NCBI RefSeq assembly: GCF_030403745.1
Contig: NZ_JAQMWP010000005.1
Span: forward strand, 372,001-436,000
DNA: 64,000 nucleotides
Source: Streptomyces sp. S.PB5
Lineage (GTDB): Bacteria; Actinomycetota; Actinomycetes; Streptomycetales; Streptomycetaceae
Direction of reading: 5' to 3'
Part shown: one piece after another, positions 8,740 to 16,807 of the stretch
Layout of the letters: each line of letters opens with the position of its first letter
Position numbering within the stretch: position 1 is the stretch's first letter
Translations under genes and position numbers: made by a program
Notes under the pieces: model-generated
The model's database searches: none
The model's input: the letters and a program-made list of their open reading frames with translations, nothing else
Told to the model about the DNA's origin: nothing

Positions 8740-9869
8740 CGCCCCTTCGGCAGCCCCAGGATCCGTTCAGCCACGATGTTCTGCTGGATCTGCGAGGTGC
8801 CGGCGGCGATGGTGTACGACAGGGAGGACAGCCGGTCGAGGACCCAGGGCCGGTCGAGGTCGAGGGCGTCGGGGCCGAGGACGTCGGCGGCGGCGTCGTA
8901 CAGCTCCTGCCGCGCGTGCGAGTACCTCAGCTTGAAGACCGAACCCCCGACGCCGGGGACGCCCCCGGTGGTCTCCGCCTCGCTCACGTTCCACTGCGTC
9001 AGCCGCCACAGCGCCCGGAACTCGGCGTTGAGCCGCCCGAGCCGCCGTCTGAGCTCCGGCTCGTCCCACCGCCCGTTCTTCCGTGCCTCGGCGGCGAGTT
9101 CACGCAGGACCCGTCGGCACGCCACCACTTCGCCCACGAAGGCCGTGCCGCGCTCGAACGACAGGGTCACCATGGTCACGCGCCAGCCGTCGTTCTCCTC
9201 CCCGACCCGGTTGCCGACCGGCACCCGCACCTCGTCGAGGAACACCTCGGCGAACTCGGCCGACCCGGCGAGGGTCCTGAGCGGCCGTACGGTGATCCCC
9301 GGCGCGTCCATGGGCATGGCGAGCCAGGTGATGCCCCGGTGTTTCGCGGCCGCCGGATCGGTACGCACCAACAGCTCGCACCAGTCGGCCACTTCGGCGT
9401 GCGAGGTCCAGATCTTGGAGCCGGTCACGACGTACTCGTCGCCGTCCCTGCGCGCGCGTGTCCGCAGCGCGGCGAGATCCGACCCGGCGTCGGGCTCGCT
9501 GAACCCCTGGCACCACACCTCCTCCCCGCGCAGGATCGGCGGCAGCCACCGCGCCCGCTGTTCGTCGCTCCCCTCGGCGGCGATGGTCGGCCCGGCGTGC
9601 AGCAACCCCACGAACCCGGCGCCCACATAGGGCGCCCCGGCCTTCTCGGTCTCCTCCAGGAAGATCAACCGCAGGGTCGGCGAAGCGTCCCAGTGCACCT
9701 CCGCGTACCCGGCGTCGTACAGCATCCGCTGCCAGCCCATGTCGTACGCGCGCCGCGCGGGCCAGTCGTCGGGAGACGGCTTGGCCGGAAGCGAGGGCAG
9801 GACCCTGGCCAGCCACTCCCTCAACCGCCCCCGGAACTCCTCCTCTTCGGGCGAGCAGGAGAGCTCCAC
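8736..9869 (-). CDS. Acyl-CoA dehydrogenase, full-length subunit
   Basis: A 377-residue acyl-CoA dehydrogenase. N-terminal helices, FAD-binding segment WCQGFSEPDAGSDLAALRT followed by VTGSKIWTSHAE, and C-terminal AAGTSQIQQNIVAERILGLP. The GTG start at 9869 overlaps the stop of the amidohydrolase gene by 1 nt, and its own stop overlaps the short ACAD by 4 nt, giving a tightly coupled three-gene operon. It probably pairs with the short subunit to desaturate an acyl-CoA made by the divergently encoded CoA ligase. Confidence 0.9.
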   Translation of the reverse strand: MELSCSPEEEEFRGRLREWLARVLPSLPAKPSPDDWPARRAYDMGWQRMLYDAGYAEVHWDASPTLRLIFLEETEKAGAPYVGAGFVGLLHAGPTIAAEGSDEQRARWLPPILRGEEVWCQGFSEPDAGSDLAALRTRARRDGDEYVVTGSKIWTSHAEVADWCELLVRTDPAAAKHRGITWLAMPMDAPGITVRPLRTLAGSAEFAEVFLDEVRVPVGNRVGEENDGWRVTMVTLSFERGTAFVGEVVACRRVLRELAAEARKNGRWDEPELRRRLGRLNAEFRALWRLTQWNVSEAETTGGVPGVGGSVFKLRYSHARQELYDAAADVLGPDALDLDRPWVLDRLSSLSYTIAAGTSQIQQNIVAERILGLPKGR

Positions 9870-11101
9870 TACCGGCCCCGATCCATGTCCCGATCCGTGT
9901 CCCGGTCCCGGTCGAGATCAAGGCCGAGCATGCGGATGGCGTTGCCCCGCATCAGCTTGTAGACGGTCTCGTCGTCGAGGCCCTTCACATGGTCGAGGGC
10001 GACCTCCTTGGTGTGCGGGAAGGTCGAGTCGACGTGCGGATAGTCGGTCTCGAAGGTGGCGTTGTCCCGCCCGACCACGTCCAGGGACGCCACCCCGTGC
10101 TTGTCGCGGAAGAAGCAGCAGAAGATCTGCCGGTAGTAGTACGTCGACGGCGGCTCCGGGATGAGATCGCGCACCCCGCCCCAGGCGCGGTGCTCCTCCC
10201 AGACGTCGTCGGCGCGTTCGAGGGCGTACGGGATCCAGCCCATCTGGCCTTCGCTGTAGGCGAGTTTGAGCCGGGGGAACTTCACGAGCACCCCGCTGAA
10301 CAGGAAGTCCATCATCGAGGCCATGGCGTTGTTGAAGCTGAGCGAGGCCTGGACGGCGGGGGGTGCGTCGGGGGAGGCGGCGGGCATCTGCGAGCTGCTG
10401 CCGATGTGCATGTTGACGACGGTGCCCGTCTCCTGGCACACGGCGAAGAAGGGATCCCAGTACCCGGAGTGGATGGAGGGCAGCCCGAGGTAGGTGGGGA
10501 TCTCGGAGAAGGTGACGGCCCTGACGCCCCGCGCGGCATTGCGCCGGATCTCCGCGACCGCCAGCTCCACGTCCCACAGAGGGATCAGGCACAGGGGAAT
10601 GAGCCGTCCGCCGCTGTCCCCGCACCACTCCTCGACCATCCAGTCGTTGTAGGCGCGGACGCACGCGACCGCCACTTCCTTGTCCTGCGCCTCGGCGAAG
10701 GTCTGCCCGCAGAAGCGCGGGAAGGTGGGGAAGCACAGGCTCCCCTCCACATGGTTGAGATCCATGTCCCTGAGCCGCTCGGCGGGATCCCAGCACCCCC
10801 GCCGCATCTCCTCGCGGGTGATCCCCTCCAGGGTCATCTCGTCGCGGTCGAAGCCGACGGCGGCGATGTTCCGCTTGTACGGGAATTTCAGATCCTCGTA
10901 GATCCACCAGTCGGTGGGCGGACCGTCGGGGTCCATCGTGATCTGGTACTTCCCGCCCACATAGGCGAGTTCACCGATTCCGGCGGTGAGCGGCTGCGGT
11001 CCGCGGTCCTGGTACTTGGCGGGCAGCCAGGTCTTGAACAGGTGCGCGGGTTCGATCACATGGTCGTCGACGCTGATGATGCGGGGCAGTTCGGTCGGCA
11101 T
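9869..11101 (-). CDS. Amidohydrolase family protein (amidohydrolase-2 / ACMSD-like)
   Basis: A 410-residue TIM-barrel metal hydrolase or decarboxylase of the amidohydrolase-2 family. Residues 8-15 (ISVDDHVIEP) hold the N-terminal metal site. NMHIGSSSQM and the late FETDYPHVDSTFPH supply further histidine/aspartate ligands. Family members perform hydrolysis or non-oxidative decarboxylation of carboxylated or hydroxylated substrates. The last 15 residues are an Asp/Arg-rich low-complexity tail (DLDRDRDTDRDMDRGR). It is the first gene of the operon with the two ACADs and diverges from the CoA ligase across a 99-bp promoter region with two operators. Confidence 0.88.
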   Translation of the reverse strand: MPTELPRIISVDDHVIEPAHLFKTWLPAKYQDRGPQPLTAGIGELAYVGGKYQITMDPDGPPTDWWIYEDLKFPYKRNIAAVGFDRDEMTLEGITREEMRRGCWDPAERLRDMDLNHVEGSLCFPTFPRFCGQTFAEAQDKEVAVACVRAYNDWMVEEWCGDSGGRLIPLCLIPLWDVELAVAEIRRNAARGVRAVTFSEIPTYLGLPSIHSGYWDPFFAVCQETGTVVNMHIGSSSQMPAASPDAPPAVQASLSFNNAMASMMDFLFSGVLVKFPRLKLAYSEGQMGWIPYALERADDVWEEHRAWGGVRDLIPEPPSTYYYRQIFCCFFRDKHGVASLDVVGRDNATFETDYPHVDSTFPHTKEVALDHVKGLDDETVYKLMRGNAIRMLGLDLDRDRDTDRDMDRGR

Positions 11102-11137
11102 GATCCCCTCCGCCGGACGGTGTTCACCTGACAGGCA

Positions 11138-11160
11138 CTATCTGATGGATCGTCAGATAG
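11138..11160. promoter_or_regulatory. Palindromic operator site 2 (extended)
   Basis: An interrupted perfect dyad, CTATCTGA-N7-TCAGATAG, with core CTGATGGATCGTCAG at 11142-11156. It shares the CTGAYG-NNN-CGTYAG motif of sites 1 and 3. It lies 37 bp upstream of the amidohydrolase start and would occlude both divergent promoters when bound. Confidence 0.65.
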
Positions 11161-11168
11161 CATGTCAC

Positions 11169-11183
11169 CTGACGAGTCGTCAG
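11169..11183. promoter_or_regulatory. Palindromic operator site 3
   Basis: CTGACGAGTCGTCAG is a perfect dyad with 7-bp arms around one central base. Its centre is 27 bp from the centre of site 2. It sits 17 bp upstream of the CoA ligase GTG start, overlapping where that gene's leader must begin. Confidence 0.65.
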
Positions 11184-11200
11184 CCAAGCAGGGGGCACCC

Positions 11201-12712
11201 GTGAACGAGACCCCGCACTCCCTGAGCTCCGCCCGCACCCTCTGGGACCTGGTCGCCCGCCGCGCCGGCCTCACCCCCGACCGCCCGGTCCTCCTCCAGG
11301 ACGACCGCACCCTGACCTTCGGCGAACTGCGCGCCCGTGCCGAGCGCGTGGCGGCGGGGCTGTACGACATGGGCGTACGCCCCGGCACAGTGGTCGCCTG
11401 GCAGCTGCCCACGCGCATCGAGACGGCGGTACTGGCCTTCGCCCTGGCCCGCCTGGGCGCCGTGCAGTCGCCGGTCATCCCCTTCTACCGCGACCGCGAA
11501 GTCGGCTTCGCACTGAGGGAGTCGAAGGCCGAGTACTTCGCGGTACCGGGCGAGTGGCGGGGCTTCGACTACACGGCCATGGCACGCCGCCTCGGCGCGA
11601 AGGGCGTCTTCGAGGCGTACGACGACGTGCCGGAGGGCGACCCGTCTCTGCTCCCCGCCCCGCCCGCCTCCGGCACCTCGGTCCGCTGGATCTACTGGAC
11701 CTCGGGCACGACCTCGGACCCCAAGGGCGTGCTCCACACGGACCGTTCACTGATAGCGGGCGGCTCGTGCCTGGCCCACGCCCTGCACCTCTCACCCGAC
11801 GACGTGGGCTCGATGGCCTTCCCGTACGCGCACATAGCCGGCCCCGACTACACGGTGATGCTCCTGCTGTACGGCTTCCCGGCGGTGATGTTCGAGCAGT
11901 TCGCGCTGCCGGACGCGCTGGCGGAGTACCGCAGGCACGGGGTGACGGTGGCGGGCGGTTCGACGGCGTTCTACACGATGTTCCTGGCGGAGCAGCGCAA
12001 GCAGCCGGAGGAGAAGGTCATCCCGACGCTGCGACTGCTCGCGGGCGGCGGGGCGCCGAAGCCGCCGGAGGTGTACCACGCGGTCGTACGGGAGATGGGC
12101 GTCCAGCTGACGCACGGGTACGGCATGACCGAGGTACCGATGATCACCATGGGCTCGCCGGACGACACGACGGAGAACCTGGCGACGACGGAGGGCCGCC
12201 CGCCGGAGGGCATGGAGATACGGATCGTGGACGGCGAGGTGCGGCTGCGCGGCGAGGCCGTCTGCCAGGGCTACCTGGACCCGGGCCAGACGGCGGAGGC
12301 CTTCGACGAGGAGGGTTTCCTGCGCACGGGCGACCTGGGAACGGTGACGGACACCGGCCACCTCATCCTCACCGGCCGTCTGAAGGACGTGATCATCCGC
12401 AAGGGCGAGAACATCTCGGCGAAGGAGATCGAGGACCTGCTGGCCGCGCACCCGGCGGTCGGGGACGTGGCGGTGATAGGCCTGCCGGACGCGGAACGCG
12501 GGGAACGGGTCTGCGCGGTGGTGGAACAGCCGCCGGGGGCACCGGAGTTGACCCTGCCGGCGGTCGTGTCCTATCTCCGCGCGGAAGGGCTGTCGGTCCA
12601 CAAGCTGCCGGAGCAGCTGGAGGTGGTGGACGCCCTTCCGCGGAACGAGACGCTCAGGAAGGTGTTGAAGTACAAGCTGCGCGAACGCTTCTCGGTCACT
12701 CGGGAACGGTGA
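11201..12712 (+). CDS. AMP-forming acyl-CoA synthetase (CoA ligase)
   Basis: A 503-residue ANL-superfamily ligase activating a carboxylic acid to its CoA thioester via an acyl-adenylate. Motifs are P-loop YWTSGTTSDPKGVLHT, LTHGYGMTEVP, and hinge GRLKDVIIRKGENISAKEIE. The C-terminal lysine region is NETLRKVLKYKLRE. I prefer the GTG at 11201 (AGGGGG seven bases upstream) to the in-frame ATG at 11162, because the latter would place operator site 3 inside the coding region. It is divergent from the amidohydrolase-ACAD operon and presumably supplies its acyl-CoA substrate. Its end overlaps the convergent EF-hand gene by 17 nt. Confidence 0.9.
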   Translation: MNETPHSLSSARTLWDLVARRAGLTPDRPVLLQDDRTLTFGELRARAERVAAGLYDMGVRPGTVVAWQLPTRIETAVLAFALARLGAVQSPVIPFYRDREVGFALRESKAEYFAVPGEWRGFDYTAMARRLGAKGVFEAYDDVPEGDPSLLPAPPASGTSVRWIYWTSGTTSDPKGVLHTDRSLIAGGSCLAHALHLSPDDVGSMAFPYAHIAGPDYTVMLLLYGFPAVMFEQFALPDALAEYRRHGVTVAGGSTAFYTMFLAEQRKQPEEKVIPTLRLLAGGGAPKPPEVYHAVVREMGVQLTHGYGMTEVPMITMGSPDDTTENLATTEGRPPEGMEIRIVDGEVRLRGEAVCQGYLDPGQTAEAFDEEGFLRTGDLGTVTDTGHLILTGRLKDVIIRKGENISAKEIEDLLAAHPAVGDVAVIGLPDAERGERVCAVVEQPPGAPELTLPAVVSYLRAEGLSVHKLPEQLEVVDALPRNETLRKVLKYKLRERFSVTRER

Positions 12713-13208
12713 AGTAGCGGGCGAAGGCGGAGACGATCTCCTCCTCGCCGACCTTGCCGTCGCCGTCGGTGTCGAGGGCGCCGGCGGCGGCTCGGGCGAT
12801 CTCCTCTCCGACGCCGAGGATGCGCAGCACACGCGCGGTGTCCTCGACGGTGGCCGCGCCGTCACCGTCGGCGTCGGCGATGGCGAGAGCCGCGTGCAGG
12901 AAGGGCCGGGCGATCTCGGCGAACCGCTCCGGGTTGTCCCGCAGCCGCTTGACGGCCCCGCCCACGAACTCCTCCCGGGTGATCCGCTGATCCCCGTCCC
13001 GGTCCGCTATCCCCGCCATGCCCTGCCAGAACGCCTCCGCGCCGACATACAGGGCCTGACCCTTGTCCGACCTTGCCGCCGTACCGAACTCCGCAAGCAG
13101 CCCCTTGGCCGCCACACTGAAATCCGCCCGGTCGATGTATCCGTTGCCGTCCTGGTCAAAGGTGGCGAACCGGCCGGCGATCCTGCGCTCGTACTCGCTG
13201 CTGACCAT
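12696..13208 (-). CDS. EF-hand calcium-binding protein (calerythrin-like)
   Basis: A 170-residue soluble protein with four EF-hand loops at about 18-29 (DQDGNGYIDRAD), 69-80 (DRDGDQRITREE), 112-123 (DADGDGAATVED) and 146-157 (DTDGDGKVGEEE). Loops 1, 2 and 4 have the full 1,3,5,7,9,12 ligand pattern; loop 3 ends in Asp instead of Glu and is probably weaker. Size and four-hand layout match the actinobacterial calerythrin/CabA type, thought to buffer or sense intracellular calcium. It is convergent with the CoA ligase, with a 17-nt overlap of coding ends. No operon partner. Confidence 0.9.
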   Translation of the reverse strand: MVSSEYERRIAGRFATFDQDGNGYIDRADFSVAAKGLLAEFGTAARSDKGQALYVGAEAFWQGMAGIADRDGDQRITREEFVGGAVKRLRDNPERFAEIARPFLHAALAIADADGDGAATVEDTARVLRILGVGEEIARAAAGALDTDGDGKVGEEEIVSAFARYFTVPE

Positions 13209-13363
13209 GTCTTCTCGGGCCGCCTTACGTCACGTGGGGTGCATCTCGATCGGAGCGTACGACGACCGGGCGGGGCGGGGAGCGGGAAAACGTCTGTTGT
13301 GCCAAGACCGGGGGAAATTCGGGACAACGATGTGGCAGTGGCCCCGTGTGATCCACTGGGGCC

Positions 13364-13678
13364 GTGGAGGCAATGGCGGCAAGTGTCATAGCGGTACTGG
13401 GAACCCTGCTGGGCGTCGGACTCACCCATGGGTTCCAGCAGCGGTCGGTGGCCCGACAGGAACGCTTCGCGCGCGACGAGCAGCGCAGACAGGAGCGGCT
13501 GGAGGCATACAGCGTGTACGCCGGCGCCCTCGTCAACTACCGGCGTGCCGTTGTGCACCGCTGGTTCGCCGAGCACGAGCCCGACCGCGAGGACGAGGTC
13601 CAGCCGGCCAGGCTACGGGCGTACGAGCTGCGCTCAGTGGCCCAGGAGGCCCTGTTCCGGCTCCAGATGCTCTGGTGA
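13364..13678 (+). CDS. Small membrane-anchored coiled-coil protein, probably truncated
   Basis: A 104-residue protein of unknown function. Residues 5-24 form one hydrophobic helix (SVIAVLGTLLGVGLTHGF), followed by a charged helical segment rich in Arg/Glu/Gln (about 28-50) likely to be a coiled coil. The protein stops abruptly after LFRLQMLW. In the +1 frame the DNA continues for about 40 codons (13673 onward: GDGLCEPFARATELTNGIHR) with the same compositional character. The gene may therefore have lost its C-terminus by a frameshift near 13670. A dispersed repeat begins at 13771, where that second frame ends. Confidence 0.55.
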   Translation: MEAMAASVIAVLGTLLGVGLTHGFQQRSVARQERFARDEQRRQERLEAYSVYAGALVNYRRAVVHRWFAEHEPDREDEVQPARLRAYELRSVAQEALFRLQMLW

Positions 13679-13770
13679 CGGGCTTTGTGAACCTTTCGCG
13701 AGAGCGACTGAACTGACGAACGGCATTCACAGGCCCTACCGGGGCTGGGCCTCTGGGCGCCGGGGACGGA

Positions 13771-13845
13771 ATCTCAGCCCGTCCGGCGTTTGAGGACGAG
13801 GCCCGTTCAGGGCCGACAGCGGGGTCTGGGGGCGGCAGCCCCCAG
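13771..13845. repeat. Dispersed Streptomyces repeat with terminator hairpin
   Basis: Contains GCCCGTCCGGCGTTTGAGGA and ends in the hairpin CTGGGGGC-GGCA-GCCCCCAG (13826-13845). From general familiarity this is a widespread Streptomyces intergenic element. Lying between convergent genes, the hairpin could terminate transcription from both sides. Confidence 0.65.
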
Positions 13846-13903
13846 GTACGGGACGGGTAGGGGCGGCGGGGGCGAAAAAAGGTCGGGGCAGGTCAACCGT
13901 GGC

Positions 13904-14278
13904 TCACGCCGACAACGGATCCGCGTCCTCCGAGACCGCCGTCTCCAAGGTCAGGTGGACGTCGAACAGCCGCCGCACCCCCAACGCCCCCAGCACCCGG
14001 TTGACATGGGACCCGTCCACCGCCCCCTGCGCCGGCAGGATCAACCGCAACTGCCCCTGACAGGACCGGATGAGCCGCCGGGCGGCTATGAGGACACCCA
14101 CACCACTGGAGTCACAGAAGAAGACCTCGGAGAGATCGAGGACGAGACTGTGGCGACCCTCGGCCACCGCGTCGTGCACCCGCTGCCGAAGCACCGGCGA
14201 CGTCACCAGATCCAGCTCGCCCGACACATGAAGCACGGCCCACTCCCCGTGCTCGCCGCCGGTCACGTTGAACGCCAC
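13904..14278 (-). CDS. STAS-domain anti-sigma factor antagonist
   Basis: A protein of about 124 residues made of a single STAS domain, the anti-anti-sigma fold of SpoIIAA/BldG. The core reads ELDLVTSPVLRQRVHDAV, then FCDSSGVGVLIAARRL, whose serine is the site phosphorylated by the cognate kinase/anti-sigma ATPase in the family. The frame is open 63 codons further upstream, but that extension is Arg-rich and non-conserved in character. A GTG at 14278 with GAAGGG just before it is the better start. It is divergent from the ECF sigma gene, so the two may form a regulatory neighbourhood. Confidence 0.85.
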   Translation of the reverse strand: MAFNVTGGEHGEWAVLHVSGELDLVTSPVLRQRVHDAVAEGRHSLVLDLSEVFFCDSSGVGVLIAARRLIRSCQGQLRLILPAQGAVDGSHVNRVLGALGVRRLFDVHLTLETAVSEDADPLSA

Positions 14279-14627
14279 CACCACGCCCTTCGCTCGCCGG
14301 GACTTCCCGGACCCGAGAACAGCCCGGAAACGGAAGCGCCTCCTACGCTTCCTTGCAGCGCGGCTGCCCACCGGCGGTTCCCTGAAACCCGACCCAAGAA
14401 ACGGAAACCGATCAGAAGAGGCTTGTTTTAGTCGCCTTCGATCCTGTTCGATCGGGGATGGGCACACAGTGGACGGGTAGCCGAAGTTCCACTAGCACCC
14501 ACCGCTCCCCCGGGGGCGCGCATTGCGACAAAGGGGCGTGCACTGTCGGACGTGCCGACTACATTCGAGGAGACGGTGGGTTCAGGCTTGACGAGGACGA
14601 GCACAACGGCGAAGGCGAGGGAGCCGC

Positions 14628-15209
14628 ATGGCGAAGAAGGACGCACCTCCCCGCTGGGACCGCAAGATGCAGCAGCGGCTCGCACGCGGTGAGGCGGCCG
14701 CCCTCGGCGAGCTCTACGACCGCTTCGCCTCGCTCGTCCACGGCCTCGCCCACCGCGTCCTGGGAGACGAGCGCGCCGCCGACGGCATCACCCGAGAGGT
14801 CTTCGCCCACGTCTGGGAGCACCCCGACGCCTACGACCCCAAGCAGGGCCCGCTGCGCACCTGGGTCGCGACCCTGACCCACCGCCTCGCCGTGCAGCGC
14901 CTGCGCGCCACCGAGACCGCCGCCCTCGCCCAGGCCGGCCACGGCTCCACCGAGGAACTGGAGCGCAAGGTCCGTCACGCCTCCGTGGCCGCCCGCGCCG
15001 ACTACATCGTCACCTCCATGCCCGCCCCACTGCGCGCCGCCCTGGAGCTGGCCTACTTCCAGCGCCGCGACTACCGCCAGACCGCCGCCGACCTCGGCGT
15101 CACCGAGGACGAGGCCCGCCGCCGCCTCCGCCTGGGCCTCCAGCTCCTCGCCACGGCCCACGACACCGGCACCCCCGGCGCACCTCCCGGCTACGGAGGC
15201 GCGGCATGA
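14628..15209 (+). CDS. ECF-type RNA polymerase sigma factor
   Basis: A 193-residue extracytoplasmic-function sigma factor. Region 2 spans about 20-90 (LGELYDRFASLVHGLAHRVL, then GPLRTWVATLTHRLAVQRLR). Region 4 spans about 130-180 (LRAALELAYFQRRDYRQTAA, then DLGVTEDEARRRLRLGLQLL). There is no additional C-terminal domain. Its stop overlaps the ATG of the downstream zinc-binding anti-sigma-like gene by 4 nt, the standard arrangement for a sigma/anti-sigma pair. Target promoters cannot be deduced here. Confidence 0.9.
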   Translation: MAKKDAPPRWDRKMQQRLARGEAAALGELYDRFASLVHGLAHRVLGDERAADGITREVFAHVWEHPDAYDPKQGPLRTWVATLTHRLAVQRLRATETAALAQAGHGSTEELERKVRHASVAARADYIVTSMPAPLRAALELAYFQRRDYRQTAADLGVTEDEARRRLRLGLQLLATAHDTGTPGAPPGYGGAA

Positions 15210-16693
15210 ACGAGGCGAACCGCTACGAGGCGTACGACGAGCACGAGGGACCGGAGAAGCCGGAGGAGAAGGAGGAAAGGGAGGAAAGGGAAGGACACCA
15301 GGGGTACGAGCCCTACGGCGGCGCGGCGAAGAAGGACGACAAGAAGGACGGCCCCGCGCGCCCAGGAGCCCCCGGCAGCGCACAGAACACAGCCGGCGCG
15401 GAGTACACAGGCGGCACAGACGGGCCGAACGGCCCCAACACCCCGTCCGGCAGCGGCACCACCCCCGACCGCCCCGACGAACCGCCCCGCATACCGCTCC
15501 CCCGCGCCTCCGTCGAGGACACCGGCCGCCCCCTCCCCGCGCTGGAGACCCCGCCGGCACCGCCCACGCCTCCGGCGCCCCTGGTCCTGGAACACCCGGT
15601 CCTGAAGTCGCTCCTCGGCGCCTGGGCGCTGGCCGCGTGCTCCCCGGAGGAGACGGCGGCCGTGGAGGACCACCTCGGCGACTGCGGCACCTGCGCCGAC
15701 GAGGCGCTGCGGCTGCGCGGCGCGGTCGGCCTGCTCCACCCGCCCGAGAGCCTCGACCTCGACCCGGGCCTGCGCACCCGCGTCCTGGAGGGCTGCCTGG
15801 ACCGCCGCCCGCCCCGGATACCGGTGCCAGAGTGGGCGGCACCGTACGACGCCGAGACCGCCCGCCTCGACGCACTGCTGCGGGACATGGGCGACGCCGA
15901 GTGGCACGCGCCCGTACGCCTGCGCTGGTTCGAGGCCGACGAGGCGACGAGCCGCCGTACGACGGTCGCCGGTGTCATCGCCCATCTGCTGACCGTCGAC
16001 GGCCTGGTCGCCCTCGCCCTCGGCCTCGACGACCCCATGGGGGAGATCACCGCGGACTCCGCGGCCCCCGCCGTCCGCACCGAGGCGTACTGGCGCGGCT
16101 CCCACTACCCGCCGACCCGCTCCGTCCGCGCCCCCTGGCGCGAGCAGAGCCACGACCTCGTCCGGACGGTCTCCTTCACCGGCGGCGGCACCGGCAAGCT
16201 CTCGGTGTCGTACGGCGACTTCGAACTGCCCCTCCACGACGCCATGCTGGACCGCGCCTTCGAATGCTGGGTCCACGCGGAGGACATCGCGGAGGCGGTC
16301 GACTACCCCTACGCCCCGCCGTCCCCCCGCCACCTGAACCGCATGATCGACCTGGCGGCCCGCATGCTCCCCACGACGCTGGCGGTGCGCCGGCGGTCGG
16401 GGCTGGCCTCACCGGCCCGGGGCCGCCACCTCGTTCCTGCGGGAGAGCCGGGTCGCAGCCTGCGCCTGGAGATCGAGGGCCTGGGCGGCGGCGAGTGGCT
16501 GATCCCGCTGGACTCCCCGGCTGCGGTGGGCTCGGCGGAGTTCGAGGTGGCGCACGTGGCGCTGGACGGCGTGGAGTTCTGCCAGCTGGCCGCCGGTCAT
16601 GTGTCGCCGGAGGAGGCGGCCGCGGGCCAGGTGGGCGACCGGGAGGCGATCAGGGACGTCCTGTTCGCGGCGGCGGCGCTGAGCAGGATGTAG
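15206..16693 (+). CDS. Zinc-binding anti-sigma factor fused to a mycothiol-dependent isomerase-like domain
   Basis: A 495-residue soluble protein. Residues 1-115 are a charged, low-complexity Glu/Lys then Pro/Gly region. Residues about 130-175 form an anti-sigma zinc finger with the H-x3-C-x2-C signature (HLGDCGTC). From about 210 there is a DinB-like MDMPI_N domain (LDALLRDMGDAEW, later VAGVIAHLLTVDGLVALALG) and a C-terminal MDMPI-type region. No transmembrane segment is visible, so the sensing is cytoplasmic, possibly redox or thiol-linked through the zinc site and the mycothiol-enzyme-like fold (inference). It is translationally coupled to the sigma factor gene. Confidence 0.85.
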   Translation: MNEANRYEAYDEHEGPEKPEEKEEREEREGHQGYEPYGGAAKKDDKKDGPARPGAPGSAQNTAGAEYTGGTDGPNGPNTPSGSGTTPDRPDEPPRIPLPRASVEDTGRPLPALETPPAPPTPPAPLVLEHPVLKSLLGAWALAACSPEETAAVEDHLGDCGTCADEALRLRGAVGLLHPPESLDLDPGLRTRVLEGCLDRRPPRIPVPEWAAPYDAETARLDALLRDMGDAEWHAPVRLRWFEADEATSRRTTVAGVIAHLLTVDGLVALALGLDDPMGEITADSAAPAVRTEAYWRGSHYPPTRSVRAPWREQSHDLVRTVSFTGGGTGKLSVSYGDFELPLHDAMLDRAFECWVHAEDIAEAVDYPYAPPSPRHLNRMIDLAARMLPTTLAVRRRSGLASPARGRHLVPAGEPGRSLRLEIEGLGGGEWLIPLDSPAAVGSAEFEVAHVALDGVEFCQLAAGHVSPEEAAAGQVGDREAIRDVLFAAAALSRM

Positions 16694-16777
16694 GGGCGGG
16701 TCGGGGCGGCGGCTCCGCCGCGTGGGCGCGATCAACCACGAACCACCCGCAGCCGCCCCACGACCCGACGCCCCGAA

Positions 16778-16807
16778 CTCTCAGGCGCTCTCAGGCGCTC
16801 TCAGGCG
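16778..16807. repeat. 10-bp tandem repeat x3 across the purU stop
   Basis: CTCTCAGGCG occurs three times in perfect tandem (16778-16787, 16788-16797, 16798-16807). The last copy contains the purU stop codon (TCA on this strand), so each extra copy repeats the stop sequence. Confidence 0.9.

Noticed and set aside
11162..11200. Alternative earlier ATG start of the CoA ligase
   Set aside because: It would place operator site 3 in the coding region and has no ribosome site, while the GTG at 11201 has AGGGGG.
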